Shown here piece after piece: positions 44,714 through 54,442 of a DNA stretch of 64,000 bases. Below the pieces are notes generated by a model that saw only the letters and a program-made list of their open reading frames with translations, searched no databases and was not told where the DNA came from. The position numbers and the translations under genes were made by a program. The stretch spans positions 106,991 to 170,990 of the forward strand of contig NZ_AUBI01000009.1 in the NCBI RefSeq assembly GCF_000429165.1, given 5' to 3'. This DNA comes from Acetobacter nitrogenifigens DSM 23921 = NBRC 105050 (GTDB lineage Bacteria; Pseudomonadota; Alphaproteobacteria; Acetobacterales; Acetobacteraceae). Each line of letters opens with the position of its first letter. The stretch's first letter is position 1.

Positions 44714-46807
44714 ATGACCGACAGGACCGCCATTCGCCTCGCCGTTGATATCGGCGGCACATTCACCGACGTTGTGCTCGACACTCCAGAGGGGCGCTAT
44801 ACGCGCAAGGTGCTGACAACGCCGTCTGCTCCCGAAGAAGGCGTGATGAGTGGCGCTGCGTTGGCGTTGCAGGACGCCCGAACAAGCCTGTCGGATGTCG
44901 ACGAATTCGTTCACGGCACAACGCTTGCGACAAACGCGATTATCGAAAGACGGGGCGCCAAAACTGCCCTTATCGGCACGGAGGGATTTCGTGACGTGAT
45001 CGAAATCGGCACGGAGAGTCGTTTCAATCAATATGACCTGATGCTTCGAAAGCCTGCGCCGCTTGTCCCCCGCGCCCTGCGCTTCACGGCGCCAGAGCGC
45101 ATGGACGCTCGTGGACAAATAAGAAAACCTCTTGATGAGGGCGAATTGCTCAGGACCGCCGACGAACTTCGGAAGATCGGGATCGAAAGCGTCGCCATCG
45201 CTTTCCTCCACTCTTACGCCAACCACTCGCACGAAACGCGTGCGCGCGATATCCTCTCGACAGCTCTTCCTCATGCCACCATATCGATTTCCAGCGAAGT
45301 TTGCCCGGAAGTTCGCGAGTACGAGCGCACCTCCACGACGGTCGCCAATGCTTATGTGCAACCTTTGATGGCGGGCTATCTGGGCCGTCTGCGCAACGGC
45401 TTGTCCCGAGACGGTTTTAAAGGTGCGCTCTATCTCGTCACGTCGAGCGGGGCGCTGACCTCCCTTGAGACCGCCAGTCAGTTTCCCGTGCGTCTGGTGG
45501 AGTCCGGCCCGGCGGGTGGCGCGATCTTTGCCGCGCAATGCGCGCAGAAGATGAGCGACAGTCACGTGCTGTCCTTCGATATGGGCGGCACGACGGCCAA
45601 GGTCTGCCTTGTCGAACATTTTCGCCCGACCTCGTCACGTACATTTGAGGTCGATCGCACGACGCGGTTTATGAAGGGGTCAGGCCTGCCCTTGCGTATT
45701 CCCGTCATTGAAATGGTCGAAATCGGGGCGGGCGGCGGCTCCATCGCACATCTCGACGCGATGAAACGGATAACGGTCGGACCGGAAAGCGCGTCATCAG
45801 TTCCCGGGCCCGCATGCTACGGCCTCGGCGGCGTGCGGCCCGCCGTCACAGACGCCGACATCGCGCTTGGCCTGCTGCGCCCGGAAGGTTTCGCGGGAGG
45901 CAGCATGACGTTGCGCCCCGAACTCGCGAAGCAGGCGCTGCTCTCGGATATCGGCGAACCGCTTGGCCTGACAGCTGAAATGGCGGCCCACGCGGTTTAC
46001 GAGATGGTGTGCGAAAACATGGCCAGCGCCGCGCGCGTTCACGCCGTGGAGCGAGGCGTCGCCATCGCAGAACACACGATGATCGCCTTTGGCGGCGCAG
46101 CCCCCCTCCACGCCGCGCGGGTAGCGGAGAAGCTGGGCGTGCGGCGTCTGGTGATCCCGTCCAACGCAGGCGTTGGTTCGGCTGTCGGCTTCCTCGCTGC
46201 GCCTCTGGCGTTCGAAATAGTCCGTTCGCACCCTATGCGTATTGACGATAGCTTCAATGCGGCGGCCATTTCCGCACTGCTTGGCGGCATGGCGGATTCC
46301 ATCATGGATGTGTTGACGCAGGACTCTCGCCGGGACGCTCTTCGCGTCGAGCGCAACGCCTTCATGCGCTATGTCGGGCAGGGACACGAGATCACGGTAC
46401 GCTTGCCGAACGATGAAGCCGGATTGTCAGACGTCGCTGCCCTCCGTGCTGCGTTCGAGCAGGATTATGCGCGCCAGTTCTCACGCGCCATTCCGGGAGC
46501 TGCTGTCGAGGTGATGAATTGGTCCGTCACTATTTCGGCGCCTGTAGCGACGCCGGAGCCTTATGCGCCCACGCCACTGCTACAACAGACCCAACCCGAC
46601 GAACGCTGTGATTTCTTCTCCGGCGACATCGGCGCAATCGTTGACCTGCCGGTTTATTATCGCAAGACCATGCGATCCGGCAGCGCCCTGAACGGTCCTG
46701 CGCTGATCCGTGAAGATGAAACCACAACCTACGTATCCGCCCGGTATGACGCGCATATCGACGGCAGCGGCAACATTGTCCTGACCATGAAAGACTCTGC
46801 GGCATGA
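44714..46807 (+). CDS. hyuA: Hydantoinase/5-oxoprolinase subunit A
   Basis: 697 residues of the HyuA family, which act with HyuB in ATP-dependent ring opening of hydantoins, 5-oxoproline or similar lactams. The ATP-binding start LAVDIGGTFTDVVLD, HGTTLATNAIIERRGAKTAL, VESGPAGGAIFAA and FDMGGTTAKVCLV are intact. Start at ATG 44714. Its stop overlaps hyuB (ATGA). Confidence 0.93.
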   Translation: MTDRTAIRLAVDIGGTFTDVVLDTPEGRYTRKVLTTPSAPEEGVMSGAALALQDARTSLSDVDEFVHGTTLATNAIIERRGAKTALIGTEGFRDVIEIGTESRFNQYDLMLRKPAPLVPRALRFTAPERMDARGQIRKPLDEGELLRTADELRKIGIESVAIAFLHSYANHSHETRARDILSTALPHATISISSEVCPEVREYERTSTTVANAYVQPLMAGYLGRLRNGLSRDGFKGALYLVTSSGALTSLETASQFPVRLVESGPAGGAIFAAQCAQKMSDSHVLSFDMGGTTAKVCLVEHFRPTSSRTFEVDRTTRFMKGSGLPLRIPVIEMVEIGAGGGSIAHLDAMKRITVGPESASSVPGPACYGLGGVRPAVTDADIALGLLRPEGFAGGSMTLRPELAKQALLSDIGEPLGLTAEMAAHAVYEMVCENMASAARVHAVERGVAIAEHTMIAFGGAAPLHAARVAEKLGVRRLVIPSNAGVGSAVGFLAAPLAFEIVRSHPMRIDDSFNAAAISALLGGMADSIMDVLTQDSRRDALRVERNAFMRYVGQGHEITVRLPNDEAGLSDVAALRAAFEQDYARQFSRAIPGAAVEVMNWSVTISAPVATPEPYAPTPLLQQTQPDERCDFFSGDIGAIVDLPVYYRKTMRSGSALNGPALIREDETTTYVSARYDAHIDGSGNIVLTMKDSAA

Positions 46808-48399
46808 CGACGAACGCCCCCCACACCGACGCGCCGACGAACGCGCAACAGGAAATCCGTTTCCAGATCATGTGGAACCGTTTGATTTCCGTCGTTGGAG
46901 AACAGGCGCGCATCCTGATTCGCACCGCCTTCAGCCCGATCGTGCGCGAGTGCGAGGACATTTCCGCAGGCGTCTTCGATACGCAGGGCCGCATGGTGGC
47001 GCAGGCCGTCACTGGCACGCCGGGCCACGTGAACTCCATGGCGGAATCGGTCGGCCATTTTCTGCGTCATTTTCCTGTCGAGACAATGAAGGAAGGTGAC
47101 GCGTACATCACCAACGATCCGTGGATGGGCACCGGACATCTGAACGACTTCGTCATCACTACGCCGGCCTTCTATCGTGGAAAACTGGTGGCGCTGTTTT
47201 CATGCACAGGCCACCTGATGGACATCGGCGGTTTGGGCAATGGCCCCGACGCCACCGATGTGTTTATGGAAGGCCTGTCGATCCCCATGCTCAAGTTGGT
47301 CGATCAGGGCGTGGTGAACGAGACGTTGATGGCCATGATCCGCGCCAACACGCGCCTGCCGGTGGATACGGAAGGCGATACCTATTCTCTGGTCGCCTGC
47401 AACGAAGCGGGCGCTGTCGCACTGCGCGATATGATGGATGAGTTCGATATCGATACGATCGAGCCGTTGGCGAACTATATCATTGATCGCTCCCGTCAGG
47501 CCGTCCTCGAAAAAATCGCCGCCCTGCCGAAAGGGCGCTGGTCACATGCCATGACGGTGGATGGCTATGACGCGCCACTCGAACTGAAAGCGACGCTGAC
47601 CGTCGCAGAGGACGGAGTGAGCGTCTCCTACGACGGCTCTCCCGCCGCCGTCACGCGCGGGATCAACGTGCCGTTGGCCTACACGAAGGCGTACACTGTC
47701 TTCGGCCTCGCCTGCGCCATCTCGCCCGATGTGCCGAATAACGCCGGCTCGCTTGCGCCCTATCGCGTGGACGCGCCTGCGGGATCGGTTCTGAACGCGC
47801 TGCGTCCCGCCCCGGTCTCGTCTCGGCACATCATCGGGCAGATGTTGCCCGACATGGTGTTTGGCTGCCTGCGCACGCCCTTGCCGGATCGCGTCCCCGC
47901 CGAAGGCACGTCCTGTCTGTGGAATATTGCCGTGCGGGGAGTCTGGGCTCCTGATGGCGATTCGAAACCCAGAGCTTTCGCTCTGGCGATCACCACCAAT
48001 GGCGGCACTGGCGCGCGGCCGGGTCTGGACGGCCTGTCGGCTACGGCGTTTCCGTCCGGCGTCCACGGTACTCCTGTCGAGATCGCTGAAAACCAATGTC
48101 CGCTGATTTTCTGGAAGAAAGAACTGCGCGACGGCAGCGGCGGAGCGGGCCTTACCCGCGGAGGCGACGGGCAGATCATGGAGATCGGTACGACAAACGA
48201 TGCATCGTTCGAACTCCTTGCCGCTTTTGATCGCGTAAAATATCCGCCACGTGGCGCTCTGGGCGGGAGCAACGGCGCGGCGGGCATCGTAAAAACCTCA
48301 AAAGGGCGGTCGTTGCCATCGAAAGGGCTGCATGTCATCGCATCGGATGAGCGGCTGCATTTGCTGACGCCCGGCGGCGGAGGCTTGGGCGCGCCCTGA
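46804..48399 (+). CDS. hyuB: Hydantoinase/5-oxoprolinase subunit B
   Basis: 531 residues of the HyuB family. Conserved segments are RTAFSPIVRECEDISAGVFD, the NDPWMGTGHLNDFVITTP metal region, FSCTGHLMDIGG and a late STNGGTGARPG-like TTNGGTGARPGLDGLSA. It is the hydrolytic partner of HyuA and is translationally coupled to it. Confidence 0.93.
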   Translation: MTTNAPHTDAPTNAQQEIRFQIMWNRLISVVGEQARILIRTAFSPIVRECEDISAGVFDTQGRMVAQAVTGTPGHVNSMAESVGHFLRHFPVETMKEGDAYITNDPWMGTGHLNDFVITTPAFYRGKLVALFSCTGHLMDIGGLGNGPDATDVFMEGLSIPMLKLVDQGVVNETLMAMIRANTRLPVDTEGDTYSLVACNEAGAVALRDMMDEFDIDTIEPLANYIIDRSRQAVLEKIAALPKGRWSHAMTVDGYDAPLELKATLTVAEDGVSVSYDGSPAAVTRGINVPLAYTKAYTVFGLACAISPDVPNNAGSLAPYRVDAPAGSVLNALRPAPVSSRHIIGQMLPDMVFGCLRTPLPDRVPAEGTSCLWNIAVRGVWAPDGDSKPRAFALAITTNGGTGARPGLDGLSATAFPSGVHGTPVEIAENQCPLIFWKKELRDGSGGAGLTRGGDGQIMEIGTTNDASFELLAAFDRVKYPPRGALGGSNGAAGIVKTSKGRSLPSKGLHVIASDERLHLLTPGGGGLGAP

Positions 48400-48442
48400 A
48401 CGCCGCCTCCCATCCTTACTGCAGATCCGGACACCAATTTTT

Positions 48443-49393
48443 ATGCCGACGTGTTTTATTACCCAGCCTATCGCTGAAAAGGCGGTCGATTTTCTGCGTA
48501 GCCAGGAAATCGAGGTTCGCTTCGCATCCAGCATGACGATGGACGCCGTCATAGCGGAAGTAGGTTCGTCCGAAGCCCTCATCACGCGCGATCTGGGATT
48601 CAGCGCGGAAGCTTTGGCCGCCGCTCCGGCGCTGCGCGTCGTCGCCTGCCATGGCTCCGGCACAAACCGGATCGCCGTGGCCGCCGCCAAGGCTCGCGGT
48701 GTCACGGTGACGCGCGCGCCCGGCACAAACAGTCGGTCGGTCGCCGAACTGACGATTGGGCTCATGCTCGCCGTGGCCCGCCGTATCGGCGAGGCCGACC
48801 AAGCCGTGCGCGCAAATGACTGGGCGTTTCGCTATCGCGCTGGCGGCATGGAGCTGTATGGGAAGACCCTGGGTCTGGTCGGGTTCGGCGCCATCGCCCG
48901 CGAAGTCGCCCGGATCGCCGCCAACGGCTTCGGCATGAAAGTGCTGGCATGGTCGCCGAGCGTGCCAGCGGAGGTCTTCGCAGAGCATGGAGTGACGCCT
49001 GCGTCGGACATGCCCGCCCTGCTGAACGCGTCAGACGTCATCTCCCTGCATCGTCCCGCCGAACGACCGGGCGATGCCTCCCCGGTCATCACGGAAGAGA
49101 CGACCGGCTTCCTGCGCCCCGGATCGATACTGCTGAACAGCAGCCGTGGCGCAGCGGTGGACCATCAGGCTCTGCTGTCGGCGATCGCATCGGGGCGTTT
49201 GGCGGGAGCCGGGCTTGACGTCTTGCAGCAGGAGCCGCCAAGGTCCGACGATCCTCTTCTTCAGTGTGAGCGGATCGTGTTCTCCCCGCATATCGGCGCG
49301 GCGACGGAGGAAGCCCTTCTGCGGACCGCCATGATGTGCGCCCATCAGGTTATCGACGTGTTCTCAGGGCGCATCCCGCCGCACGCGTTGTGA
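48443..49393 (+). CDS. D-isomer-specific 2-hydroxyacid dehydrogenase
   Basis: 316 residues, an NAD(P)-dependent dehydrogenase for 2-hydroxy/2-keto acids. The nucleotide motif is LGLVGFGAIAREVARIA. The catalytic Arg is in NSSRGAAVDHQALL, the Glu in DVLQQEPP and the His in SPHIGAATEEA. It begins 43 bases after hyuB and likely shares its transcript, perhaps handling a keto or hydroxy acid from the same substrate. Confidence 0.9.
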   Translation: MPTCFITQPIAEKAVDFLRSQEIEVRFASSMTMDAVIAEVGSSEALITRDLGFSAEALAAAPALRVVACHGSGTNRIAVAAAKARGVTVTRAPGTNSRSVAELTIGLMLAVARRIGEADQAVRANDWAFRYRAGGMELYGKTLGLVGFGAIAREVARIAANGFGMKVLAWSPSVPAEVFAEHGVTPASDMPALLNASDVISLHRPAERPGDASPVITEETTGFLRPGSILLNSSRGAAVDHQALLSAIASGRLAGAGLDVLQQEPPRSDDPLLQCERIVFSPHIGAATEEALLRTAMMCAHQVIDVFSGRIPPHAL

Positions 49394-49502
49394 TGGCGTT
49401 TTTTGGACTTAGCCTTCCCGTCATGCCAGTCGCGCTCCTTCTGCAGATATCTCTTCCCCCCCACGGGAGCATGAGCCCCGCAGATGCTCAGGAGCCGTCA
49501 TC

Positions 49503-50885
49503 ATGACGAGCCCCTCTGCTCCCGGGCCGGGCCTTTACGGTCTCGCGCGGGTCTCGGCCATGACCGCCGTCGCGCTCGGCCTGCTTCTCGCAGTTCTCGA
49601 TTACTCGGTGGCGAACGTGGCGTTGCCCACGATCGGTCACGATCTGCATGTCGCGCCGTCGGACTCAATCTGGGTGGTCAATGCGTACCAGTTCGCCTCC
49701 CTTGTCGCGCTGCTGCCTTTCGCCGCCCTAGGGTCACGCGTGGGATTCGCGCGCATGTGCCGCATCGGCACCGCCATCTTTATTGTCGCGTCGATTCTGT
49801 GCGCGCTGTCGCACACGCTTGTTGAAATTTCCTTGGCGCGCGTTCTGCAAGGATTGGGCAGCGCCTGCATTCTGAGCGTCAACCTGGCGCTTGTCCGGTT
49901 CATTTACCCACCTGCCGAACTGGGCAAGGGCATCGGCCTCAACGGTCTGGTGATCGGAGTGGGGGTGGCGCTCGGTCCGAGCATCGGCGCCGCAGTTTTG
50001 AGCGTAACAAGCTGGCCCTGGATATTCTGGCTGAACGTGCCCCTTGGCGGCGCCGCGTTGGCCCTGGCGTCCTTTACTCTTCCCCAGACCCCGCGTTCTT
50101 CTGCGCCTTATGATGCGCCGCACGCGCTGCTGTCTGTTCTCGCTCTGGGAGGCATCGCTCTGGGGCTGGACGAATTTGCCCATGGCCATCTGGGCCTTAC
50201 GGGATTCGGACCGCTCCTGCTCGGGGCGCTTGCGATCGGCATATTGTGGAGCAGGCAGCATGACCGCCCGGATCCAATCTTTCCGGCTGATCTTCTGAAA
50301 CACGGACCATTTCGCACAGCCTTTCTGGTCGGCGTGATGGGGTTTCTGACCTCCAACCTGTTCATGATTTCAATCCCGTTCACTCTGGAAGCCGTTTTTG
50401 CAAAGAGCGCGTCCCTGACGGGCCTGCTGATCACCGCATGGCCGATCGGCGTCACGATCGCTTCGCCCGTCTCGGGCAGATTGGCGGACAGACTGCCCGT
50501 GGGGCTTGTCTCCTCCCTCGGCCTGCTGCTGACGGGCGTCGGGTTCTTTGCTCTGTGCTGCCTGCCGCCAACGGCGCCAAATTTGGTGATCGCCGCCACG
50601 ATTCTGATCGCGGGAACCGGCTTTGGGATATTCCAGCCGCCGAACAATCGCGCGATGATGGCTTCCGCGAGGACAGGCCGCGAAGGCGGGGCCAGCGGCA
50701 TGGTGTCTCTTTCGCGTCTGAGCGGGCAAACACTGGGGGCCACGTCCGTCGCCTGCCTGTTCATGTATCTACCGACACGGGCGTCGATGCTCTGCCTGGC
50801 TTTGGCTTCATCATGCGCTCTGATCACCGCGACGGTCAGTGGCAGTCGCCTGTTGAACCGTCGCCCGAAGAGACCGCTTCTCTGA
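49503..50885 (+). CDS. MFS transporter, DHA2 (14-helix) family
   Basis: 460 residues with about 14 hydrophobic helices. Motif C-like GLVIGVGVALGPSIGAAVLS and the first-helix LDYSVANVALPTIGHDLHV are typical of drug:H+ antiporters of the EmrB/QacA group, although it is short at both ends for that group. It starts 109 bases after the dehydrogenase on the same strand. It may export a product or toxic analogue. Confidence 0.88.
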   Translation: MTSPSAPGPGLYGLARVSAMTAVALGLLLAVLDYSVANVALPTIGHDLHVAPSDSIWVVNAYQFASLVALLPFAALGSRVGFARMCRIGTAIFIVASILCALSHTLVEISLARVLQGLGSACILSVNLALVRFIYPPAELGKGIGLNGLVIGVGVALGPSIGAAVLSVTSWPWIFWLNVPLGGAALALASFTLPQTPRSSAPYDAPHALLSVLALGGIALGLDEFAHGHLGLTGFGPLLLGALAIGILWSRQHDRPDPIFPADLLKHGPFRTAFLVGVMGFLTSNLFMISIPFTLEAVFAKSASLTGLLITAWPIGVTIASPVSGRLADRLPVGLVSSLGLLLTGVGFFALCCLPPTAPNLVIAATILIAGTGFGIFQPPNNRAMMASARTGREGGASGMVSLSRLSGQTLGATSVACLFMYLPTRASMLCLALASSCALITATVSGSRLLNRRPKRPLL

Positions 50886-51287
50886 CGGCGCCTCGTTGGG
50901 ATGCTTGCACAAGCAACCGGGCGGACAGTCTCGATGATGAAGCCAAAGTCGATTTCGATAGGGACCTGCTAAAAGCAGGCTCCATATTTAAGCTTGCCTA
51001 CGTAAATGTTGCGCCACAACCGAATGGCATTGACAGCGTTCTCGTCAGTTGCGGAATCTCGCACCGCAGACACTTAACGAGCCGCGTGATTGCGAAATCG
51101 GACTTACCGGCACTCATCGACACAGAGTGGCGGTAATCCGCGTTCCGGAGATTTGCGCGCCCGCAAGAAGAATTCCGATTCCCGAACGAGGAATAGGGAT
51201 TGGAAAGCTTCCTCTGGAAGTAATTCGAAGCCCCAAAGCTCACCAAACTTAGTGAGCTTTGCAATGGCCCTGCAAATCAGACTGACG
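50886..51287. other. Intergenic region with strong hairpin
   Basis: 402 bases between the convergent MFS gene and a lipoprotein gene. The only notable structure is the 10-bp perfect inverted repeat at 51234-51261. No gene is supported. Confidence 0.5.
51234..51261. repeat. Perfect 10-bp inverted repeat between convergent genes
   Basis: CAAAGCTCAC-CAAACTTA-GTGAGCTTTG forms a 10-bp stem with an 8-base loop. It lies 27 bases beyond the lipoprotein stop codon (that gene runs on the minus strand) and 350 bases after the MFS stop. There is no T-tract on either side, so if it is a terminator it is an atypical one; an mRNA-stabilising 3' hairpin is an alternative. Confidence 0.5.
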
Positions 51288-51890
51288 TCATTGCGTGCGC
51301 GGGATTATAACAGAATCCGATGACTTCTTGTCGGTATTGAGAATCGTTGTCCCAGACTGCGTCGAATATGTGCCAGCCGCCGACTGGTTGGGTGTCTTTG
51401 GTGGGTGGAACGCAGAAACCGGCCCGAATATTCCGCCAGCAGAACTCTTCATGGTTCCTTCAGGCTGGCGAGCACACCCGCGTGTTATAATCGAGCAGAC
51501 CCCGTCCGTGCCGATCACTTCATCATCGTCTCCAGTATAATGCACGTCCGACACCCGATCATGGTCCAGGCGAATGACTGCAGAACACGTAGTGCCGCCG
51601 CCGCCACCCAGTTGCTGGATGGTCGTGGCAATATCGCCAATGGGAACCAGGGTCGAGCCGCCGTAATTCGCTTGCGCGTGCGTTCCTGTATAAACATAAA
51701 TTTGAGTCGTATCGTCGAGCTGCTTCGTAGAGGCCGGGATTCCCGCACAAGCCTGGAGATCGTAGGACGTCATCCCGATCATTGTGATTTGCGCCTTGTG
51801 CGCAGCCCGTGAATCGAAGTACCCACATCCCCCCAGACTCAAGGACAAAGAAGACATCGCAAGCAGGTTGAGAAGGCTTTGGCGGTTCAT
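51288..51890 (-). CDS. Lipoprotein of unknown function (BamE/OmlA-like outline)
   Basis: 200 residues from MNRQSLLNLLAM at 51890. A lipoprotein signal is followed by lipobox SLGGC with Cys22. The mature part has a short GMTSYDLQACAGIPASTKQL segment, similar in layout to the G-M-T-x-x-x-V-x-x-x-x-G-x-P element of small BamE/SmpA-like lipoproteins, then CSAVIRLDHDRVSDVHYTG, C-S-I-I and a long Ser/Thr/Pro tail. A longer upstream start would not give a lipoprotein signal at the N-terminus. The function is unknown. Confidence 0.75.
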   Translation of the reverse strand: MNRQSLLNLLAMSSLSLSLGGCGYFDSRAAHKAQITMIGMTSYDLQACAGIPASTKQLDDTTQIYVYTGTHAQANYGGSTLVPIGDIATTIQQLGGGGGTTCSAVIRLDHDRVSDVHYTGDDDEVIGTDGVCSIITRGCARQPEGTMKSSAGGIFGPVSAFHPPKTPNQSAAGTYSTQSGTTILNTDKKSSDSVIIPRTQ

Positions 51891-52297
51891 TGGTTCGGTC
51901 AGTCTCCGCAGACGATTCAGCACACACGCGTCAAAGCGTGCTTTCTCGCCAACCGTAGTTCGCTCTTTCACGTTTGCGCAAGCCGCAAAAGCAATTGCTT
52001 TTGATGGACAGGAAAAAGAAACGCATCTGATTCAATTCAAAAAATTTCGTAAAAAATTGTACAATATCATATTGTATCCCTTGACCACGTTCCTACCTCA
52101 GCACGACAAGCAGGGTTCTACTTCGCCATTGCCATTCCAACGCGCGGTCTGCATTATAAAAATATGCGCACGGTGCGCGCAGACCATGAATTCGAATACG
52201 CAGAGATCAGAGTTCTGCACACAAACGCCCCTTTTTTCTTCGTCTCCAAAACCACTCGGCTGGATGACGATGCGGGCTCAGGGAGAACCCATTACCC
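51891..52297. other. AT-rich divergent intergenic region
   Basis: 407 bases between two divergent lipoprotein genes. The centre (about 52000-52090) is clearly AT-richer than the flanks and contains the 17-bp palindrome at 52060-52076, followed by TTGACC. It probably contains both promoters. Confidence 0.5.
52060..52076. promoter_or_regulatory. Perfect 17-bp palindromic operator candidate
   Basis: TACAATAT-C-ATATTGTA has two 8-base arms around a single base. It lies in an AT-rich stretch between divergent genes, with a -35-like TTGACC starting five bases after the right arm. The symmetry suggests a dimeric repressor site; I do not recognise the regulator. Confidence 0.45.
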
Positions 52298-52840
52298 ATG
52301 CCTCAGCAGTTAAGCCGTCCGTCGCTGACGCTACTCAGTTCCGCTATGATCATTTTCGCCCTCGGAGGCTGCGGAGGACCGGGACAGCCACCTGCGCCGC
52401 CTCTGCCCCCCCTGGAAAAAGTGACGCCGCTGGCGAGCGCCGACGCCGACTTCGTGCAGAAACTGAACGATATGGATCTCACGGAGATCGCGTTGGCCAA
52501 ACTTGCTGCGACCCATGCCGCTCGCAACGATATCGCGGCGTTAAGCGTTACGCTTCTGAAAGATCACACCACGAATCAGACGACGTTGGCAAAGATAGCC
52601 GCCAAACACAGCCTTTCGCTGGCTACGGCCCCCTCGAATGAGGGACAGCGAATCATTCTCCGGATGAGCGGTGTGCATGGCGCAGCGTTTGATCGTGATT
52701 ACCTCAAGTACATCAAGCAGAACTACAGAACGCTAAAGCCGACGCTTCGCGAGAGAGTCAAAAACTCGCAAGATGCGGACGTCGTCAGCCTCGCTAAAGA
52801 TACTGAGAGCATGTTCTACGAGCACGAGTCATCATTCTGA
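52298..52840 (+). CDS. DUF4142-type lipoprotein
   Basis: 180 residues with a lipobox FALGGC (Cys25) and a Pro-rich linker. A helical domain follows, starting ASADADFVQKLNDMDLTEIA and containing LLKDHTTNQTTLAKIAAKHS and FDRDYLKYIKQNY, which are typical DUF4142 (ferritin-like four-helix) segments. The usual role is unknown; the metal-binding His residues seen in ferritin-like folds are only partly present. Confidence 0.85.
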   Translation: MPQQLSRPSLTLLSSAMIIFALGGCGGPGQPPAPPLPPLEKVTPLASADADFVQKLNDMDLTEIALAKLAATHAARNDIAALSVTLLKDHTTNQTTLAKIAAKHSLSLATAPSNEGQRIILRMSGVHGAAFDRDYLKYIKQNYRTLKPTLRERVKNSQDADVVSLAKDTESMFYEHESSF

Positions 52841-53316
52841 CGTGATTTTTCTTGTGAATGAAATGGAAAATATACCGATCAATGTGCGTTTTCCATTTCA
52901 CATTTTTATTCGCAAAAAATAATCTTATTGGATGTGCTTCGCTCCGCCGCGAAAAGGCGCGATGATCACATCGCCCTACGCCGCAGTAAGTCTATCTTGA
53001 TCCATTTTTGAAAGAAAAAACTGATCAAGGTGGACGATTTTTACCCAACCTGGTTTTCTTATCGGTCCGTTCGATCCCTACCGCGTATCGAAAGACTCCC
53101 CCCGATCAACGAAAACCTTTGCGTTGAAAATCGAATGGCTGGCTTTCTGTCCGTAGCATCATGCAGATCCGGCATTACAAAACATATGACACGCAAATTT
53201 CCCTATAAAATCTGAAGATAACCAACGTCTCCCAAATTGGACCGCAGAAACCAAACGGGACCCCAATGGCGACGGATTTCGTCCAATGGCCGAAAAATCT
53301 TCAGAATCGTGCAGTA
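52841..53316. other. Intergenic region with long inverted repeat
   Basis: 476 bases between the DUF4142 gene and the convergent LysR gene. It begins with the 12-bp inverted repeat at 52859-52900. The rest is AT-richer than average and no supported gene is present. Confidence 0.5.
52859..52900 (+). terminator. 12-bp perfect inverted repeat, likely terminator of the DUF4142 gene
   Basis: TGAAATGGAAAA pairs perfectly with TTTTCCATTTCA across an 18-base loop, starting 19 bases after the stop codon. CATTTTTATT follows the stem, giving a short T-run. The stem is AT-rich and the loop long, so it is weaker than a classical terminator. Confidence 0.5.
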
Positions 53317-54240
53317 TCAGCTTCTCATGCGGGGCAGATCAGTCTGTTCTATTGCTTCCAGCGCAGCCTTGATTTCCTGGATGACAGGCTCCAGCCCGGG
53401 CCGCAACGCATTGGTGCTCGACACTATCAGCGACAGATTTTGTGGCGCCGTTTTTACGCCGGGCAACGGAAGAAAAGTACAATCCGCCAGATGACCCACT
53501 GCATCGAAATCGCGCATGATCGCGATCCCCAGGCCGCGCTTCACCATGTCGCACAGCAGCGCGACGTTATTTGACGTGAATACGACATTGAACGCCAGTG
53601 ATGCTTCCGCAAAGAGATTTTCCACCGTCGACCACAAAGCCGTGGATGAGTCCGGGGCTATGATTTGGTAATCTAGGCAATCGGCCAGACGAATACGGGG
53701 TTTTTTTGTTAACGGGTGTCCGATATTTACGAGCGCTCCTATCCGCGACACCACCTGCGCCTCCACACGCAGACCCGTGAACGACGGCGGATCGAACGTC
53801 AAGGCGATGTCGCATTCGTTGGCGCGAATGAGGCTTGCTGAGGTCGTCGCATTGGCGACTGTGATCTTGAAGCGAAGTTTCGACGAAACTTCGTGCAGAT
53901 GCGTGACAAGCGCAGGAATGAAGCTCACCGCCAATCCATCGGCGACAGCTACTCGCACCTCTCCTCCCTTGCCGCTACGCAACTCCTCTATGTGCTGAAG
54001 CAGCGTGATTTCATCATTCGACCAGCGCGCGATCTGTTGCGCAATCGCATTCCCCACCGACGTCAGCCGCAGGCCAGATGGAAGCCGATCGAATAATTTC
54101 ACTCCCAGAGTCTGTTCCGCATTCAGCACTTGCCTGTCCACAGCAGACGCCGCCACGTTAAGCACGTCCGCCGCCTTTCTCATTGATCCCTGCGAAACAA
54201 TCTCCGCGAAATATCTTGAAAATTTCGAATGGAAAACCAT
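53317..54240 (-). CDS. LysR-family transcriptional regulator
   Basis: 307 residues. The DNA-binding domain contains FAEIVSQGSMRKAADVLNVA followed by SAVDRQVLNAEQTLGVKLFD, and the effector domain starts near residue 90. It is divergent from the M20 hydrolase with 202 bases between the starts, so it likely controls that gene and tatD. Confidence 0.9.
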   Translation of the reverse strand: MVFHSKFSRYFAEIVSQGSMRKAADVLNVAASAVDRQVLNAEQTLGVKLFDRLPSGLRLTSVGNAIAQQIARWSNDEITLLQHIEELRSGKGGEVRVAVADGLAVSFIPALVTHLHEVSSKLRFKITVANATTSASLIRANECDIALTFDPPSFTGLRVEAQVVSRIGALVNIGHPLTKKPRIRLADCLDYQIIAPDSSTALWSTVENLFAEASLAFNVVFTSNNVALLCDMVKRGLGIAIMRDFDAVGHLADCTFLPLPGVKTAPQNLSLIVSSTNALRPGLEPVIQEIKAALEAIEQTDLPRMRS

Positions 54241-54442
54241 CGCTCGCCCTTTACCTGAAGATATGCCCCCCGACGCGACCTAGACCATCATATCGTTCTT
54301 AAATCATGCGTTCTAAAAAAGGCAACATTCCGTACGAAATTCCAACCTTTCTCGTAGAGGGCGACACTCCTTATAGTGCCGCCGTCCGCGCTGAAACGAC
54401 GTCAAGGCCGGCGCCCCGCTCACTCATGTCTGGCGAACCTAA

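Noticed and set aside
51784..52641. 285-codon frame across the divergent lipoprotein promoter region
   Set aside because: It crosses the AT-rich intergenic part and overlaps two genes with lipoprotein signals in other frames.
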